Source of the DNA: Nocardia sp.
Lineage (GTDB): Bacteria; Actinomycetota; Actinomycetes; Mycobacteriales; Mycobacteriaceae
NCBI GenBank assembly: GCA_017354515.1
Contig: JAFMQT010000336.1
Location: 1 to 5,512, forward strand
Length of the DNA: 5,512 bases
Reading direction: 5' to 3'
Shown here: positions 4,597-5,512 of the stretch, one piece after another
How the letters are laid out: every line of letters starts with the position of its first letter
Numbering within the stretch: position 1 is the stretch's first letter
Position numbers and translations under genes: made by a program
The notes under the pieces: model-generated
Database searches by the model: none
Told to the model about the DNA's origin: nothing
Seen by the model: only the letters and a program-made list of their open reading frames with translations

Positions 4597-5512
4597 GTGC
4601 AGCGACGAATTATGGGGATCGAGACCGAGTTCGGGGTGACGTGCACGTTCCACGGTCACCGTCGGCTGAGTCCTGACGAGGTGGCCCGGTACCTGTTCCG
4701 CCGGGTGGTGTCCTGGGGCCGGAGTTCGAACGTCTTCCTCCGCAACGGGGCGAGACTGTATCTGGACGTGGGCTCGCATCCGGAATACGCGACCGCCGAA
4801 TGCGACTCGCTGGTGCAGCTGGTCACCCACGACCGCGCCGGTGAGCGGGTGCTCGAGGAGTTGCTGATCGACGCCGAGCAACGCCTGGCCGAGGAGGGCA
4901 TCGGCGGCGATATCTACCTGTTCAAGAACAACACCGATTCGGCGGGTAACTCCTACGGCTGCCACGAGAACTACCTCGTGGTCCGGGCCGGTGAATTCTC
5001 CAGGATCTCCGATGTGCTGCTGCCGTTCCTGGTCACCCGCCAGCTGATCTGCGGCGCCGGCAAGATCCTGCAGACCCCGAAGGCGGCCACCTTCTGCCTG
5101 TCGCAGCGAGCCGAGCACATCTGGGAGGGGGTGTCCTCGGCGACCACGCGGTCCCGCCCGATCATCAACACTCGCGACGAACCGCACGCCGACGCCGAGA
5201 AATACCGCCGCCTGCACGTCATCGTCGGCGATTCGAATATGTCCGAAGCGACCACGATGCTCAAGGTCGGCACCGCCGCGCTGGTGCTGGAGATGATCGA
5301 GGCCGGCGTCTCGTTCCGCGATTTCGCGCTCGACAATCCGATCCGCGCCATCCGCGAGGTCAGCCACGATCTGACCGGGCGGCGTCCGGTACGCCTGGCG
5401 GGCGGGCGGCAGGCCAGCGCCTTGGAGATCCAGCGCGAATACTATGCCCGCGCGGTGGACCACCTGCGCAACCGCGAACGTGATCCGCAGGTGGACGCGG
5501 TGGTCGATCTGT
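4597..5512 (+). CDS. pafA: PafA, Pup-protein ligase (3' truncated by the window)
   Basis: PafA uses ATP to activate the C-terminal glutamate of Pup and join it by an isopeptide bond to substrate lysines. The frame is open for 305 codons to the window end; the family is about 450-480 residues, so roughly two thirds is present. The GTG start at 4597 gives MQRRIMGIETEFG, the conserved N-terminus, with Glu9 as metal/ATP ligand. NGARLYLDVGSHPEY holds Asp57, the catalytic base position in the mycobacterial enzyme. KNNTDSAG followed by SYGCHENY (119-126) and INTRDEPHADAEKYRRLHVI (190-209) form the rest of the nucleotide site. Compared with Dop here, the stretch before the catalytic Asp is 38 residues shorter, so the Dop loop is absent; this separates ligase from deamidase. 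It is the paralogue of dop and lies just after the proteasome operon, with a terminator and its own promoter between them. Confidence 0.96.
   Translation, partial: MQRRIMGIETEFGVTCTFHGHRRLSPDEVARYLFRRVVSWGRSSNVFLRNGARLYLDVGSHPEYATAECDSLVQLVTHDRAGERVLEELLIDAEQRLAEEGIGGDIYLFKNNTDSAGNSYGCHENYLVVRAGEFSRISDVLLPFLVTRQLICGAGKILQTPKAATFCLSQRAEHIWEGVSSATTRSRPIINTRDEPHADAEKYRRLHVIVGDSNMSEATTMLKVGTAALVLEMIEAGVSFRDFALDNPIRAIREVSHDLTGRRPVRLAGGRQASALEIQREYYARAVDHLRNRERDPQVDAVVDL

Noticed and set aside
4114..5463. A 449-codon open frame on the minus strand over the end of prcA and the start of pafA.
   Set aside because: It runs through the prcA-pafA intergenic hairpin and both conserved coding regions and has no family resemblance; it is a composition artefact.
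1..5512. Search for tRNA/rRNA genes, CRISPR repeats, insertion sequence ends, attachment sites and frameshifts.
   Set aside because: None could be supported by eye: there are no regularly spaced repeats, no transposase-like frame, and all five proteasome genes have continuous frames (pafA only cut by the window edge).

Overview
The window carries a nearly complete actinobacterial proteasome and pupylation locus, all on the + strand. The DNA is high in GC with strongly GC-biased third codon positions, and the proteins look mycobacterial to nocardial. The Pup, PrcB, PrcA, Dop and PafA sequences and the order dop-pup-prcB-prcA-pafA point to the Mycobacteriales (Nocardia/Rhodococcus-like). Genus is an inference from remembered family sequences; no search was run.

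Layout: (1) bases 2-319, the 3' end of a PxpC/KipA-type biotin-dependent carboxyltransferase-like gene, followed by a GC-rich hairpin; (2) 476-844, a small ArsC/YfgD-type thioredoxin-fold protein with its own promoter; (3) 948-2447, dop; (4) 2588-2782, pup, with a structured 5' leader and a strong Shine-Dalgarno; (5) 2779-3630 prcB and 3627-4421 prcA, joined to pup and to each other by 4-base stop/start overlaps; (6) a long near-perfect hairpin at 4439-4486 that ends the pup-prcB-prcA unit; (7) 4597 to the window end, the first 305 codons of pafA, starting with GTG and cut by the window edge.

How the genes work together: Dop deamidates the C-terminal glutamine of Pup (this Pup ends in GGQ) to glutamate. 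PafA then ligates Pup-Glu to substrate lysines, and Dop can also remove Pup again. Tagged proteins are unfolded by the Mpa/ARC ATPase and degraded in the 20S core made of PrcB (catalytic) and PrcA (gating). The ATPase gene is not in this window; the two genes just upstream of dop are unrelated to the pathway.

This is a known system, not a new one. The less routine observations concern gene expression. Three genes (the arsC-like gene, dop and pafA) have a TANNNT -10-like hexamer ending 6-7 bases before the start codon, which predicts leaderless transcripts. The pup transcript, in contrast, is predicted to begin with a stable stem-loop and to use a strong ribosome binding site. The catalytic and binding residues I could check in all five proteasome genes appear intact, and I saw no frameshift or mobile element.
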